From: Urophycis tenuis
Lineage: Eukaryota; Chordata; Actinopteri; Gadiformes; Phycidae
Reading direction: 5' to 3'
DNA length: 64,000 nucleotides
Assembly: GCA_036785325.1 (NCBI GenBank)
Contig: JAXIVH010000007.1
Coordinates: forward strand, 4,819,964 to 4,883,963
The notes beneath the pieces were generated by a model. That model was not told the origin of the DNA, did no database searches, and worked only from the letters and a program-made list of their open reading frames with translations. Shown here in pieces: positions 1 to 11,016 of this stretch (position 1 is its first letter; the number at the start of each line of letters is the position of its first letter). The position numbers and the translations under genes are program-made.

Positions 1-423
1 TAGGTCCGCCTGCAATTATAGTCATTATCTCTCATGTCTCCCTCTCCCTTCGCTGTGTCTCTCATTCTCGTCTCCTTTTGTTCCACGCGTGCAGCCCTGG
101 GCACAATAACACTTTTAGTCAATCAAGTTTAACTCATGTTGGGCAAGTCAGTCTTTCAAGCAATCTCTCTCTTTCTTGAAAGTGTGGAAGTGGACTATTG
201 AAGAGAGTGAATTGGTATTGGTCGTTGGCAACATCTTGCCGTTGTCATGGTGGGGAAGTGTTGATAAATTCACATTTGACCAATTCACCTTTGACCAATT
301 ACCCTGATCAATTTACCAGCGGGTTGGAGACATCTTGAGAATAACGTACAGGAGCAACATGCACCATGTGGCTGCAGCCTATTGGACCCTTGGGGGTAAT
401 TTCAAAAAGGGTTCTCGGCTGAC

Positions 424-449
424 TGCGGTAATGCTATGGCATTACCGCA
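424..449. repeat. Perfect 11-bp inverted repeat (hairpin)
   Basis: TGCGGTAATGC and its exact reverse complement GCATTACCGCA flank the 4-nt loop TATG. No function is apparent. It could be the tip of a decayed foldback element. Confidence 0.8.
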
Positions 450-2013
450 TTTGTGCTCTGGCACAAAATGATGGCTGATTGACTGCTATTGCTATGCTAT
501 TTTGTTGAGTCCTCTGAACCTGGAATGAGACACAGGATGTGCATCGCGGGATATGCATCATGGGATGTGATGCGCACATCCTGACATTAGGAAAGAGGTT
601 TGGCCCACGGTAGAAGGACAGGAGGTAAGACAACTAGAATCACAGCATGACAACACGGATGAGAATCCCATTAGGCCTGTGCCATGCCTGACACAAAGAA
701 AAATAATTATCAATTAGACACGCTTTTTAATTTTCTAAATCCAGAAGTGCCACCTCAGCTGCTGCTCGATGCATTGCTGACTCTTAAGCGGTTATTGCGG
801 AGGAAAACTGCATCCTGACCATGTGACCTTCCTCATGACCAGGCAAGGGCAATAAACACAGGCACTGACAAAGAAAAGTAATATATGAAAACAAGAAGTT
901 GATCGAAGACAGCCTGAAATGAGAAATTAAACATTTATAGCCACAATAATATTCCTCGGTCAGAGATTTGATTGAATAGAAAGAGAGTGATTGAGAGAGA
1001 GGGAGAGAGAGAGTGTGAGAGACAGAGATAGAGACAGACAGAGACATGGAGAAAGGGAAGGTAAAGGAAATCTATTGTTTGCGGTGGCCAAGTCAAACAA
1101 AGTGGCCACTGAGAGTCCCAGAACAAAGCATGAGATGGGTCTAAACTTTCTAAAGGATGCTCCGTATGGTTAATCAATATCAGCAGCTATATGGGCATGC
1201 ACACTTATAATGGGGTGGCACGTTGTATCAATGAAGGATTTGGATAAATGTTTTTCATCACAGAGTCTCCTTGTAGCTCAAGGTTGTCACTTTCTTTTCC
1301 GAACAGGTTCTTACAGCAAGACCATGTAAATATCTTTGTTGGTATGAACCTACTTTTATGAACCTACTACTGTACTTTGAATGAGTTTCCCTCAAAATAA
1401 AAAGTGGAACACAAAACTTGTCTTGACCACACCAAGGAGGGAAGACATCAGCTCCACGTCCAACAGCTCCAGAGGCCAGCGTTTCCAAAAACCCTCAAGT
1501 GAACATTTTGGACTCGATATGCATTATTAATCGGTCTGTACTGCTGGAACCTCTCGTTATGAACAGCGGTGACACGGTGAGAAAGGGGTGCCAGGGACTC
1601 GCTGCCCCACTGGTGGTGGAACACGGTGTTTGTGCTGGGAAAGTCAACTAATTGCTGCACTTTTGGGGAAAAAAGAGGAAGACTTGAGCAGAATGCTCTG
1701 CGGCAAATGTCACCTTGCGCCCAGACGTTTGGGGGCAGGCTCTTTGTGGAACGTCAGAGGCCTGCTGCTCACCTAACAACATAACATAAGCATACGCTCA
1801 AAACAAGTCATTTTACATGAAAACTGGTCCAAAGTTTAGAAAATGGAAGGACCCCCCCCCCCAAAGAAATCTTAAGATCCCAGCCTCCATTGGTCGAAAC
1901 AAAAATGATGCAAAAAGAAATAGAAACACCATTCCCCCAGATTTGAACTTTCCTTCTGATTTGTGAGATTACTGTTGTCCTATTATCCTAACTCTCTCAC
2001 TGACCCAAACACT

Positions 2014-2032
2014 GACACACACACACGCACAA

Positions 2033-2105
<73 letters not shown>
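2014..2105. repeat. (CA)n / (CACG)n compound microsatellite
   Basis: ACAC-type repeats grade into a GCAC run and back into (AC)n. Apparent cysteine/valine-rich ORFs across it are repeat artefacts. Confidence 0.95.
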
Positions 2106-2107
<2 letters not shown>

Positions 2108-2696
2108 CTTATTAACACAGAGCTTGTGTAAATTGGCAGTGAGGTACATGACAGCTGACTTAATCCGTATTGAAATATGAGCTGACATTTCTTGAAGACA
2201 AGAAAACTATCAATTCTTCAAAGTCATGCCCTTTTAACCATTCGTTTGCAACCAAGTTGGTTGACTGAACTGTTCTGAGTGTGTGGATGTGTGTGTGTTT
2301 GTGTGTGTGTGTCCCCAAAGCTCTTGTCAGTGCTTGTTGGCAATACACTGGACACATTCACAGCACAGGAGTCTAAACTAAAAGGCAGAAAACCTGTTAT
2401 TGACATCTTGTTGGGTATGAGATTCCAGGGAAACCAGGGAATGTGTTTACCTTCACCTGTCTTTCCCAACTCTGCGAGAACTTACTGTCCTTCATGGAAA
2501 CTACTGTCACTCATCTTGGCTTTGTGGTTCGTCGGCCACGTCATTCGACAGCATGCCTCTTTTTGACACCAAGCCAAGTTCATCTGTCATCTAAACGTCA
2601 GCCCTAAAGAACTTTATAATAAGAAATTGTCCAGTAGTATGGTGATTCGTTGTTTTTTTTTTACATACTACTTGTATATATTTTGGATATATATGC

Positions 2697-2703
2697 CTGA
2701 GAC

Positions 2704-2789
<86 letters not shown>

Positions 2790-2815
2790 TGTGTGTGAGT
2801 GTGTGTGTGTATGCA
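2697..2815. repeat. (TG)n microsatellite, about 115 bp
   Basis: Long GT/TG run with a few interruptions. A second GT-rich tract lies just upstream at 2279-2311. Confidence 0.95.
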
Positions 2816-3180
2816 TGTGTTCCATAGGATGCACAGACTGCCAGGAGCTATGACTTGTTAGAGTAGCATAGTTTAGAGCAGAATTGCAGCCAAGTTGCGT
2901 TGAGCTATTACTTGCTCACAGATCTCTATATTTTTGTTTCGACACGAATGGTCTAGACAAATAGGAGGCGAGGGAAAGTGAATTGTTTCCCCAGAGCTGA
3001 GCTCGTCTGCCGCCAGACTCGATCAGACTGGATATCACTACCAAAGAGTGATGTGAGGATGGCCGCGCAGGGACCTGCGTTCCCAAGCACTTTACAATAG
3101 TAATGATTTGTACAATGATTTGTGGCCATGGCCAACACACTGTACATTAGAATGTTATTAAGTAGAGTCTGTAGTGTGCC

Positions 3181-3182
<2 letters not shown>

Positions 3183-3231
<49 letters not shown>
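3183..3231. repeat. (TG)n microsatellite
   Basis: Uninterrupted TG dinucleotide run inside the presumed KCNH intron. Confidence 0.95.
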
Positions 3232-3232
<1 letters not shown>

Positions 3233-3514
3233 TGTGTAATATAAGCAACTCAATGCATTTTTGGTGACATGTTGGTTTGACCTTAATTCAACAAAAAGAT
3301 ATTATGAGGAATTACACAAGAAGCTTGTCTTAAATACGCCTTTAAATGCACCCAACATTTTTTTTTTTGACCCAAAGGCCGATATCCCATCTAACTCTTA
3401 TCCTTCCGTCAAGCATTATCCATAGTCCTTATCCGTGACAGCAACTCATTATGAAATGCTACAAAACTGCAAGTGGCGGGGGGTGAACGGTGGTGGGCGG
3501 CGCTGCTCACTGAC

Positions 3515-3745
3515 CATCTTTGGTGTAGAGGTCCATCTCCACCTTCCGCTCCTCGGACCCCAGCAGGGCCTTGGCCATCTGGGCCATGGCGGGCCTCCCG
3601 GTGGCCGGGCCGTACAGGAAGCTGCAGGTGCAGGACTTCTGCATGACCTCGCCACGCGAGAACCCGCACATGCCGCAGAAGGCGTCATTACAGAAGATGA
3701 TGGCACAGTTCTCCACTCGTGCGTTGGCGATGATGAACTTCCTGT
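3515..3745 (-). CDS. kcnh: ERG-type K+ channel (KCNH2/6/7 group), coding exon 2: PAS domain core
   Basis: On the minus strand this exon encodes most of the N-terminal PAS (eag) domain of ERG voltage-gated potassium channels, which tunes deactivation by contacting the C-terminal cyclic-nucleotide-binding homology domain. Diagnostic stretches are KFIIANARVENCAII, CNDAFCGMCGFSR, EVMQKSCTCSF and ALLGSEERKVE. Acceptor ...CCAAG|AC and donor GATG|gtcagt give 231 nt, the size I remember for human KCNH2 exon 2, and join in phase with exon 1 to read Q-N-R-K-F. The mixture of residues resembles both KCNH2 (IIANARVENCA) and KCNH7 (GFSR, VMQK, GSEERKVE), so the paralogue is not assigned. It ends mid-domain, and exon 3 is not visible in this window. 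Confidence 0.9.
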
Positions 3746-4981
3746 CTTGGGAGAGGAGGAGGAGTTTGTGTTGACGTGAAGGGCCACACGTGAGGACGGA
3801 CGGACAAACGAGGAGTGTACGACGACGGACGGGTGCAAGAGATGAGAGCGGTTGCGAGGACAGGGAGATTGTTAAAGTGATGGACAACAGCAAAGGGGCG
3901 GGGTCTATTTTCCCTCTTGGCTGAGTACTGTCCAATCACGTTACTGTGCCAGCAAAACTGATTGTTGGACTTTAAGGAAGTAAAGACTACAAAAAAGTGT
4001 CCAGGGGGGGGGGGGGGGGGGGGGGGATTGACTGCGAGCGGACATTATCCCATAGCTGTGTAGTGGACACATCCCTCTGTGGTATGATTAGGTTATTTGA
4101 CGTTGTTAGGTCCTGTTGTCAGTCACTTTAAAATGCATGGGGAAGAGGGATGAGACATTGTTCAACCTGTACAACAGACTGTTTTCACAGAGGTGTCATC
4201 GGACAGGACAAGAGCACACATGTCGCTCCTAATACTAGCCTAATCATGGGTCTACTTGAGTGGTAGTGGTAGACACAGAAGTTGAATCTACCAACCGCCA
4301 CCTGGCATGTAAAAGGAGCAGACCCATAATCAGTATACACCTGTACACCTGTGTTTGTCCTACAGTGATGCCCCAGTAGGGTATTCAGTACATCAGTTAT
4401 ATTGCTTTCATATGGTCATTGAATGGTACTTTCTCTACTCTACCTGCTGCATAGATCTGAAAACCTTGTGGTTCCTGTCAAACTAATTCCATATTCAGTA
4501 GACAAATAACATAGCAAATACATATTAGAAAAAATGTATGAATCTAAAAGTAGGTAGGCCAATTAAGTTTAATAAAAATGTTTATTTAAGATCAATATGG
4601 GATTTGATAGTAAAACGTTTGGAGCTTTCAGGATATACCTCATCCAATATGACATGCAGATGTTTTGTCTTTAAATGTTTTATTGATGTTATTTATATAT
4701 AGCCTACTATAATTAGTGCTGTTCCATGACAAGTTTCAGAGGAAAGTATTTGTAAAAAGTAAGAGAAACTACGTATTTGGTTGTAACAAATAGTTATACT
4801 TAAAGAGACAGAATGGAGACATAGTAGCCTGCACATTTTTCCCCCCCCAAAAGTCAAGACAACATAATTCAAAATGATTCACTCCACGGATCACTGCCAG
4901 AGGTAGGTCCACACATGATTAAGCCATGGAAATATGTATGTAATACAACATAAGATAGACAGCCGACATTGAAGCACTTAC
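3746..4981 (-). other. kcnh: KCNH intron 1 (1236 nt)
   Basis: Bounded by a canonical donor (A|gtaagt) after exon 1 and an AG acceptor before exon 2. Phase 1. Contains a run of 23 G on the plus strand (4004-4026), so the transcript carries a C run. Confidence 0.85.
4004..4026. repeat. G23 homopolymer
   Basis: Twenty-three consecutive G on the plus strand within KCNH intron 1. Such a tract can form G-quadruplexes and is length-unstable. Confidence 0.95.
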
Positions 4982-5057
4982 TTTGTCCTTCGAATTTACG
5001 GATGATGGTGTCCACAAAAGTGTTTTGAGGCGCAACGTGCCCTCGTCTCACCGGCAT
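4982..5057 (-). CDS. kcnh: ERG-type K+ channel (KCNH2/6/7 group), coding exon 1 with start codon
   Basis: Minus-strand exon of 76 nt (25 codons plus 1 nt) beginning with the conserved ERG start MPVRRGHVAPQNT and running to the helical N-cap IIRKFEGQ. The 26-residue N-cap/PAS-cap is a hallmark of ERG channels. The start at 5057 was chosen by homology. An in-frame ATG further upstream (5114) would add residues absent from the family. The donor reads CAA A|gtaagt. The 76-nt length equals the first coding exon of human KCNH2 as I recall it. No disabling change is seen in either exon. Confidence 0.92.
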
Positions 5058-5418
5058 GATGTCGGCGGGGTGCCCGTGGAGGTCTTGCTGGTCACGGTGT
5101 CGTTGTAGAGACAAAAGTGAGGAAATCCCAGCGAGAATGTGAAAGTGTGGATTTGTTAGACTGCGGGTTTAAACACTGATCTCACATTCCCGTGTGTTGT
5201 GGGCTGCTGTGTTTGATAACCTCTGAAAACCAAGTTTCCTTTCTCATACGCGTACGCGGGTTTTAGTCCCCATCGTGTGTCTCGTCGGGTACCATATCGT
5301 CCCTCTAACCGCCCTGAAGTGTTTCTCTATGGGTTCCGACCGATTCACGATGCTCAGAGCTCATTGGTCGACACGATCTCGGCAGCAGCACTTGCGTTGC
5401 AAGTGTGAATGAATTTTT

Positions 5419-5422
<4 letters not shown>
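5058..5422 (-). promoter_or_regulatory. kcnh: 5' flank / leader of the KCNH gene
   Basis: Sequence immediately upstream of the KCNH start codon. It is relatively CpG-containing (for example around 5248-5300) and gene-free, so the 5'UTR and promoter are expected here or beyond the CT repeat. No TATA box or specific operator could be supported. Confidence 0.35.

Positions 5423-5504
<82 letters not shown>
5423..5504. repeat. (CT)n microsatellite, about 80 bp
   Basis: Pure CT dinucleotide tract upstream of the KCNH start. Confidence 0.97.
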
Positions 5505-5506
<2 letters not shown>

Positions 5507-5714
5507 AAGAAACGTTACCTTTATATATCAGTGGCGGGCCGTGCATTTCACCCCTAGGGCTTTAGTGATGTCCTACTTAGTCCGACTTCAATAAATACCT
5601 CTCATAATGCCATAATTTATGACATATTTAGTATATTTGTCATTTTTGTTTCTCATTGATTGGATATGAACATGAACGAAATAAATTATAAAAACATATT
5701 AAACGTAAATATAT

Positions 5715-5752
<38 letters not shown>
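5715..5752. repeat. (GACA)n microsatellite
   Basis: About nine GACA units. Confidence 0.95.
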
Positions 5753-5753
<1 letters not shown>

Positions 5754-5884
5754 GTACTGAATATGAAAAAAATAATTAGCAGTTTGCACTCACCAAAACG
5801 GCTGTCCTCCAAAACACTTATTTCAACACAAAATCCATTCTCCTCTCTTTCCTCAAGAAGACCTCAATGACTTGGTTACAGTTT

Positions 5885-7032
5885 ATCTGTAGAATAGAAT
5901 AGAATAGAAATACTTTATTGATCCCAAGCTGGGAAATTATGGTGTAGCAGCAGCATTACAATACAAAGAATTAAAGAATAAAATGCAATGTAAAAAAAAA
6001 GAGTATAAAAAATATATATAAAAAAATGTATAAATAAAAATAAAAATAAGAATAAAAATAATTTTCGTACAAGATAAAGAATATTAAAAACATATACATA
6101 TAAGGTGCAGTAAACAATTATGTACAGAAATATAAGGTGCTTGGAGACTGTTGTTATAACCAGAGTTATTGGCTGTTATTGTACAGTGTAATGGCATGTG
6201 GCAGGAAGGATTTCCTATATCTGTCCCTTCGACAGCGGAGCTAGACCAGCCTGTGAGAGAAGGTGCTCTGCTGTCTGACCACTGTGTGATGGAGAGGGTG
6301 CTGATCATTGTCAATGATGGATAAGTTTTTTCAGCGTTCTCCTCTCCACCACAGACTCAAAAGACTCCAGCCCGAGACCTAGTACAGAGCCAGCCCTCTT
6401 GATGATTTTATCAAGTCTGTTGGCGTCGCTGGCTCTGGTGCTGCTGCCCCAACACACAGCTGCAAAGAAAATGGTGCTAGCAACAACAGACTGGTAGAAG
6501 ATCTCCAACATCTTGCTGCACACGTTGAAAGATCTCAGCTTCCTCAGGAAATAGAGTCTGCTCATCCCCTTCTTCTACACAGCCTCGGTGTTAAATTTCC
6601 AGTCCAGTCTGTTGCCGATCACCACCCCCAATTATTTATAGTCCTCCACCTTCCCCTTGATCCGCAGTGGCTGTGAAGGCATCCTCTTCGTCCTCCCGAA
6701 GTTGATCACCATCTCTCTTGTCTGGTTGACATTCAGCCTCAGGTGATTCTGTTCGGACCACTCTACAAAGTTGTCTACCAGTGTCCTGTACTCACCCTCC
6801 TCTCCACCTCCACCTCTTACACCCGACAACAGCTGAGTCGTCAGAGAACTTCTGCAGGTGACATGACTCAGAGTTGTACTGAAAGTCAGTGGTGTACAAG
6901 GTGAAGAGGAAGGGAGAAAGCACAGTTCCCTGTGGAGCTCCTGTATCACTGACCACCACATCAGATAGTACACTGCCCAGAGAGACAAACTATGGCCTGC
7001 CTGTCAAGTAGTCAGTAATCCAGGAGATCAAA
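5885..7032 (-). mobile_element. L2/CR1-type LINE, 3' half (minus strand)
   Basis: Reads on the minus strand. The 3' end at about 5885-5940 has a TAGAA-type tail and an AT-rich 3'UTR. The body encodes the end of a reverse transcriptase ORF: LSPFLFTLYTTDF-like motif B around 6900, then LRKLRSFNVC..MLEIFYQSVV and FFAAVCWGSS (6311-6565), the C-terminal signature of teleost L2/CR1-type elements. Frames shift at least twice between 6565 and 6988, so it is dead. The element continues at 8940-10040. The 1.9-kb block between is an insertion, because the RT motifs on either side are colinear (motif A at about 9000, motif B at about 6900). Confidence 0.85.
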
Positions 7033-7425
7033 AGATCACAAAGAGTAATTTTTCTTCTTCTTCATAGTGTCGTCAATGTCACCCAGTCTTAGCGACAAAC
7101 CCAACTAATGCAGGAGATCCCAGGACACACCACAACACAGAGACAGCAGGCGTCAATTAAGAAGATATTTTATTTTGATGCAACCACTAAAATAACTGCC
7201 ACTCGCTAGGAGGCCTACAGCCGATGGTGACCACACAGCACGGTCAGGGTCTAATCTGGAGTGAGTATGCACACAGTTTAAAACACAGCACAAAGGTATA
7301 AAAATTTGTTCACCGCAAACCCGCTTTATATTTGTGCCTGGACTACACACAAAAGAAACATAAACCAGCACACTAATTACACGCGTGAGTTCTGGACCAC
7401 AAAACCTTACTGGTGGCTCGCCTAA

Positions 7426-7650
7426 AGGCTGGTTTATGCTTCTGCGTAGGGATCGCGTCGTGATCACGCAATGGCCACGCCGTTGCTCGGATGCCGTCAT
7501 GAGCCTGTGATACTTCTGCGGAGGGATTGCGTGGGGTTTACGTCTCAAAATGCAATTCATTGCCACAACGGGGGACCAGAATGACCATTCTGGTCATTAC
7601 ATACGGATTACTAGCGAGTTAAAAAAAGTTTACAGAAATGAAGGCAAAAG

Positions 7651-7702
<52 letters not shown>

Positions 7703-7991
7703 CGCCACCAATCAGTCGAAGCATTTATCAAGGCTGTGTTTACACCGTAGCGGTGTTTACGAGTGGAAACCGGAGAAGCGATCTCGAGCCAATGTAGTTT
7801 GCGGACCAATCACAGCCAAAGCCAACGCATTGGGACGGCGTCGCCTCGACGTGCATCTAGGATTTGGGGAGGTGCACGTCGAGGACGTAAAGGGTCCGTA
7901 AAGGCCCGCAAAGGGTCCACCGTGGGTCTGCCGTCCCCCAGCGTCGCGTCGGAAGTCGACGCGGAAGTATAAACGAAGCATAACCCAGCCT
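7426..7991. mobile_element. MITE with terminal inverted repeats and TAA target duplication (PIF/Harbinger-like)
   Basis: The left end AGGCTGGTTTATGCTTCTGC and the right end (reverse complement AGGCTGGGTTATGCTTC...) are inverted repeats, flanked on both sides by TAA (7423-7425 and 7992-7994). A 3-bp TWA duplication is typical of PIF/Harbinger elements. There is no transposase. An internal (TA)n tract at 7655-7697 has expanded. It sits inside the larger insert that splits the LINE. Confidence 0.75.
7655..7697. repeat. (TA)n microsatellite
   Basis: About 21 TA units inside the MITE. Confidence 0.97.
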
Positions 7992-8939
7992 TAAGGCCCA
8001 CCCCCAAGTCTAGCGCTTTGGCGAGTTACACAAATTAAAACCGGAAAACAATAAACAAACAGAAAGATAAATTGTCCGCTCGGTCGGGGTCCCTCCCGAC
8101 CAAAAAAATAAAGGCAAAAAAATAATACAGAAGACAGCAACAGCACGGCACGGTGAAATCAGTCCGTAGTCACCGCAGCACTGACCAAAAGTTCACTGGC
8201 TGTGGTGTCCCGAGTTGACGCACGACTGGCCAGGAAGTAAGTCAATCCCAGCAGCCAGGACCTTTACTTTGACGGCCGTCGGGGCATTGGCATGGGGACG
8301 GCCAGGAGTTCCACGGTCGGGCTGACGTCACTCATGGGATTCCCGGAAGTGGTCGATCGCGGTAGCTGACAACAGACAGGCATAGTATGAGTCTTCACGT
8401 TTCGTTAAGGGGTAGCCCACTCACACAGAACACTAATTTGGCTTCAGAAGTCACCGTTCCTTTAGGAAGTATTTGGGATCGCAGAACGAATGTCTTTTCG
8501 TCGGCGCGGCTCGTCTTCTCCGTCGGTGTGTCACAGATGACCGGACAGGAACAGCATGTAGTCGTGGCCGTGGCCGTGTCAGCGACTGGTAGCCCGATCC
8601 TGGCAGCTCACGGTGAACCTCCCGTCTCTGGAGCGGTCCCGGTCGGCATCCTTTATTGGCGTGTGTCCACCAATCGGGTGTCGCCAGCCGCTCCCAACCA
8701 CTGGAAACAGCTGCGGCTCGTTCCCACCAGCTGGGTCCAGCTGATTAGCGCCCAGCCAACAGGAAACAAATGCACGCAAGCACAGTGGCACGGACACCTG
8801 TATAGGCAGTCCAAGTCCTCCCAACAAGAACCCCAATCCCGCCGTCCCAACAGTCCACAAAGCACCCCCCCATATCAAAAAGACAAATCAAGCAGACACC
8901 ATTATTGCCATTTTATCGAATACTAAAATACCCCACCCA

Positions 8940-10040
8940 GGGCCCACGACATCAACACCCATCACCCGCAGCTTCTCACCCATCAGCAGAGGCTGAATGG
9001 TGTTGAAAGCACTGGAGAAATCAAAGAATGTGATCCTCACAGTGCCTCCCCCACCATCCAGATGCACATGGGCTCATTGCAGCAGGTACATGACAGCATC
9101 ATCGACTCCTAGATGGGGCTGATAGGCAAATTGCAAAGGGTCCAGAAACGTCTTAACCTGTGGCCTCAGCTGGGCTAAGACCCGTCTCTCCAGGACCTTC
9201 ATCACATGCAATGTTAGGGCGACTGGTCTGTAGTCTGCCGGTTCAGAAGGCCTCGACTTCTTGGGACTGGGACCAAGCAGGAGGTCTCCTCAGCAACAGG
9301 ATTTTCTCCTGACTCAGGCTCAAGTCTTACAGGATCCTGGGTGAGATGCCATCAGGGCCTGCAGCCTTTAGCTGATGCAGTCTTTCCATCTGCCTCTTTA
9401 CCTGGCCTGTAGTCACCGTTGGGCGGGGGTTGATGCAGATGTTATTAGTGTAGGAGGTGGAGAAGGGGGTGGGGGGGAAGGAGGAGGGGCAGATGGAGAG
9501 GTGTTGTACAGGAGAATGCTGGGGGGAGGGTCGAACACTTTGGGACAGTGTGTGGGGGGATGGGGGTGTTGGAGGGGTATCAGGAGGTGTGCTAAACCTG
9601 TTGAAAAACTGGTTATACTGGTTAGCTCTATCCAGGCTCCCAGATGTCTGCCTGTCCTTCCCCTTCATCCCCGTGATGTGCTTCATTCCCGCCCACACAT
9701 CCCTCAAACTGTTCTGTTGGAGTCGGGGCAGGTCGAACAGTGCGCCGTAACTTTCTAATAAGCTGCAAAAGGCTACTTGCGAAAACTTTCTCCGGTATGT
9801 CTGAAAGTGCTGGGGGTCGAGAAGTGAGAGAAACAATGATTTTCGTGGTCTTGAAATCAATTCCGTATCTGGCAAAGAATGTTGTCCAGAATGTTGCTTT
9901 GGAGTTGTTGGTAATGTGCGTGAAGGTCACCTTGCGCCGCGCCCTAGCCTCTGCGAGCGCTTGTACCCCCTGAGATGCTCACTGTTTCTTCATAAATCTG
10001 ATTGAATTCGCCCTTGGCGCGCTCAACTGTGTCACAGAAC
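8940..10040 (-). mobile_element. L2/CR1-type LINE, 5' portion (same copy as 5885-7032)
   Basis: Minus-strand reading gives the linker between endonuclease and RT, then GPDGISPRIL (end of the frame at 9327-9875) and FFDFSSAFNTIQP (RT motif A, around 9010). The endonuclease itself is missing, so the copy is 5'-truncated near 10040. Several frameshifts are present. Confidence 0.82.
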
Positions 10041-10234
10041 TCGTTCACCCTTGCCATGCAGAATTGTATATCCAGTTTTTTCTTATTCCAAAGAGTACAT
10101 CAGCATACTCAAAAAGCCCATTAAATGTGTTGAGCAAAAAACAAAACACAAAATCATCCAGATGCTTAATAAATCCATCCACACAAAGCACAGTGTCTCA
10201 TCATACCCATCATGATGACAACTCTCAACAAGCC

Positions 10235-10263
10235 GGCATTGGTGGTTCAGTGGTAGAATTCTC
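10235..10263 (+). pseudogene. 5' half of tRNA-Gly(GCC), truncated
   Basis: GCATTGGTGGTTCAGTGG and the following bases match the 5' half of eukaryotic tRNA-Gly(GCC), including box A, and stop just before the anticodon. The following sequence (GATCACTGTATGTATTTTT...) recurs after the sister half at 43890. Confidence 0.8.
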
Positions 10264-10724
10264 ATGACGGAGGATCACTGTAGGTATTTTTTGTGGTTGC
10301 AGGATCACTGTATGTATTTTTGGAGGTTGTAGACAGTAATCATACTATGCTTCATCACATTTCTAGCTGAAAAGGTACCAAAAAGACTGACACATATGAG
10401 GATGGGATTCGAACCCACGCGTGGAGAACACAAAGGATTAGCAGTTAATCTCCTTAACCACTTGGCCACCCCATCCAGCCTTCTAGTCTTCTTGCATATC
10501 TTGCAAACCCACACATGTTGAGATAAAAGGATTAGATGTCTATCTCTTTAACCAATCCGCGATCCTTTCTGCTATTTCTGGATGCACGTCCAAAATTCTT
10601 TACATTCTTTAAAGAATTTAATTGGATGTGGAATAAATGCAAGTAAAATTGAAATCTGGATCAATGCACCAGGGTTGTAGGATCACTGTATGTATTTTTT
10701 GGTGGTTGTAGACAGGAATGTGAC
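10264..10724. other. tRNA-cluster remnant spacer
   Basis: Apart from the tRNA-Ser relic this holds two copies of a GATCACTGTATGTATTTTT spacer and a second serine-tRNA-like fragment (10505-10566). The same order of pieces recurs at 43.5-44.1 kb, so this is a dispersed or duplicated tRNA block. Confidence 0.6.
10394..10475 (-). pseudogene. Degenerate tRNA-Ser(GCT)
   Basis: Minus strand, 82 nt. Anticodon region CTGCTAA and T-arm GTGGGTTCGAATCCCAT are retained. The acceptor stem has 6 of 7 pairs, and the anticodon stem is damaged (GATTA against TCCTT). A related decayed copy lies at about 10505-10566. Confidence 0.7.
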
Positions 10725-11016
10725 TAGGAGTCCGGTTCCAGCGCCGCAGCGAGTGGCAGCCCGACACAGCAGCTCCCGATCTATTTTCCTTTTTTCTTAG
10801 ATTAAAAGTTTTTTTTTAAAAACTTTAATCTATAAAGTACTTGTAGAACGTTAGCATTAGGCTTTGTAAATATGTTAGGCATTATATAAGGGCTCTTAAA
10901 CGGGTCGTACAATAACTAGAATGTGCAGGGCGATCACCACGATTGCTAAATAACAACAACAATGGACCGGCGCCTACTCGCGGGATGAGTTCCTCCAGCT
11001 CCGGGATCGACCAGCG

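Larger units (their letters stand above)
1..3514. other. Non-coding stretch downstream of KCNH exon 2 (probably intron 2) with simple repeats
   Basis: No coding exon recognised. The KCNH gene reads on the minus strand, so this stretch should be intron 2 or later. I looked for the rest of the PAS domain and for the channel's transmembrane and pore exons and saw none. The interval holds a GA-rich tract (about 992-1048) and several CA/TG microsatellites listed separately. Open frames here are repeat-driven or chance. Confidence 0.6.
7033..8939. mobile_element. 1.9-kb insertion of unknown type splitting the LINE
   Basis: Interrupts the minus-strand LINE between RT motifs A and B. I do not recognise a coding domain. 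A 179-codon plus-strand frame at 8387-8926 looks like chance. It contains a complete MITE (7426-7991) and a (TA)n tract. Exact ends and target duplication could not be fixed by eye. Confidence 0.5.

Noticed and set aside
1997..2827. Cys/Val-rich open frames over CA/GT repeats
   Set aside because: Produced by dinucleotide repeats; no conserved domain and no splice context.
5055..5114. Upstream in-frame ATG of the KCNH exon at 5114
   Set aside because: The family starts at MPVRRGHVAPQNT; the extra residues have no counterpart.
5305..5594. Glu-Arg and Leu-Ser repeat ORFs over (CT)n
   Set aside because: Microsatellite translation only.
8387..8926. 179-codon plus-strand ORF in the insert
   Set aside because: No recognisable domain, low-complexity and basic; antisense frames are equally open.
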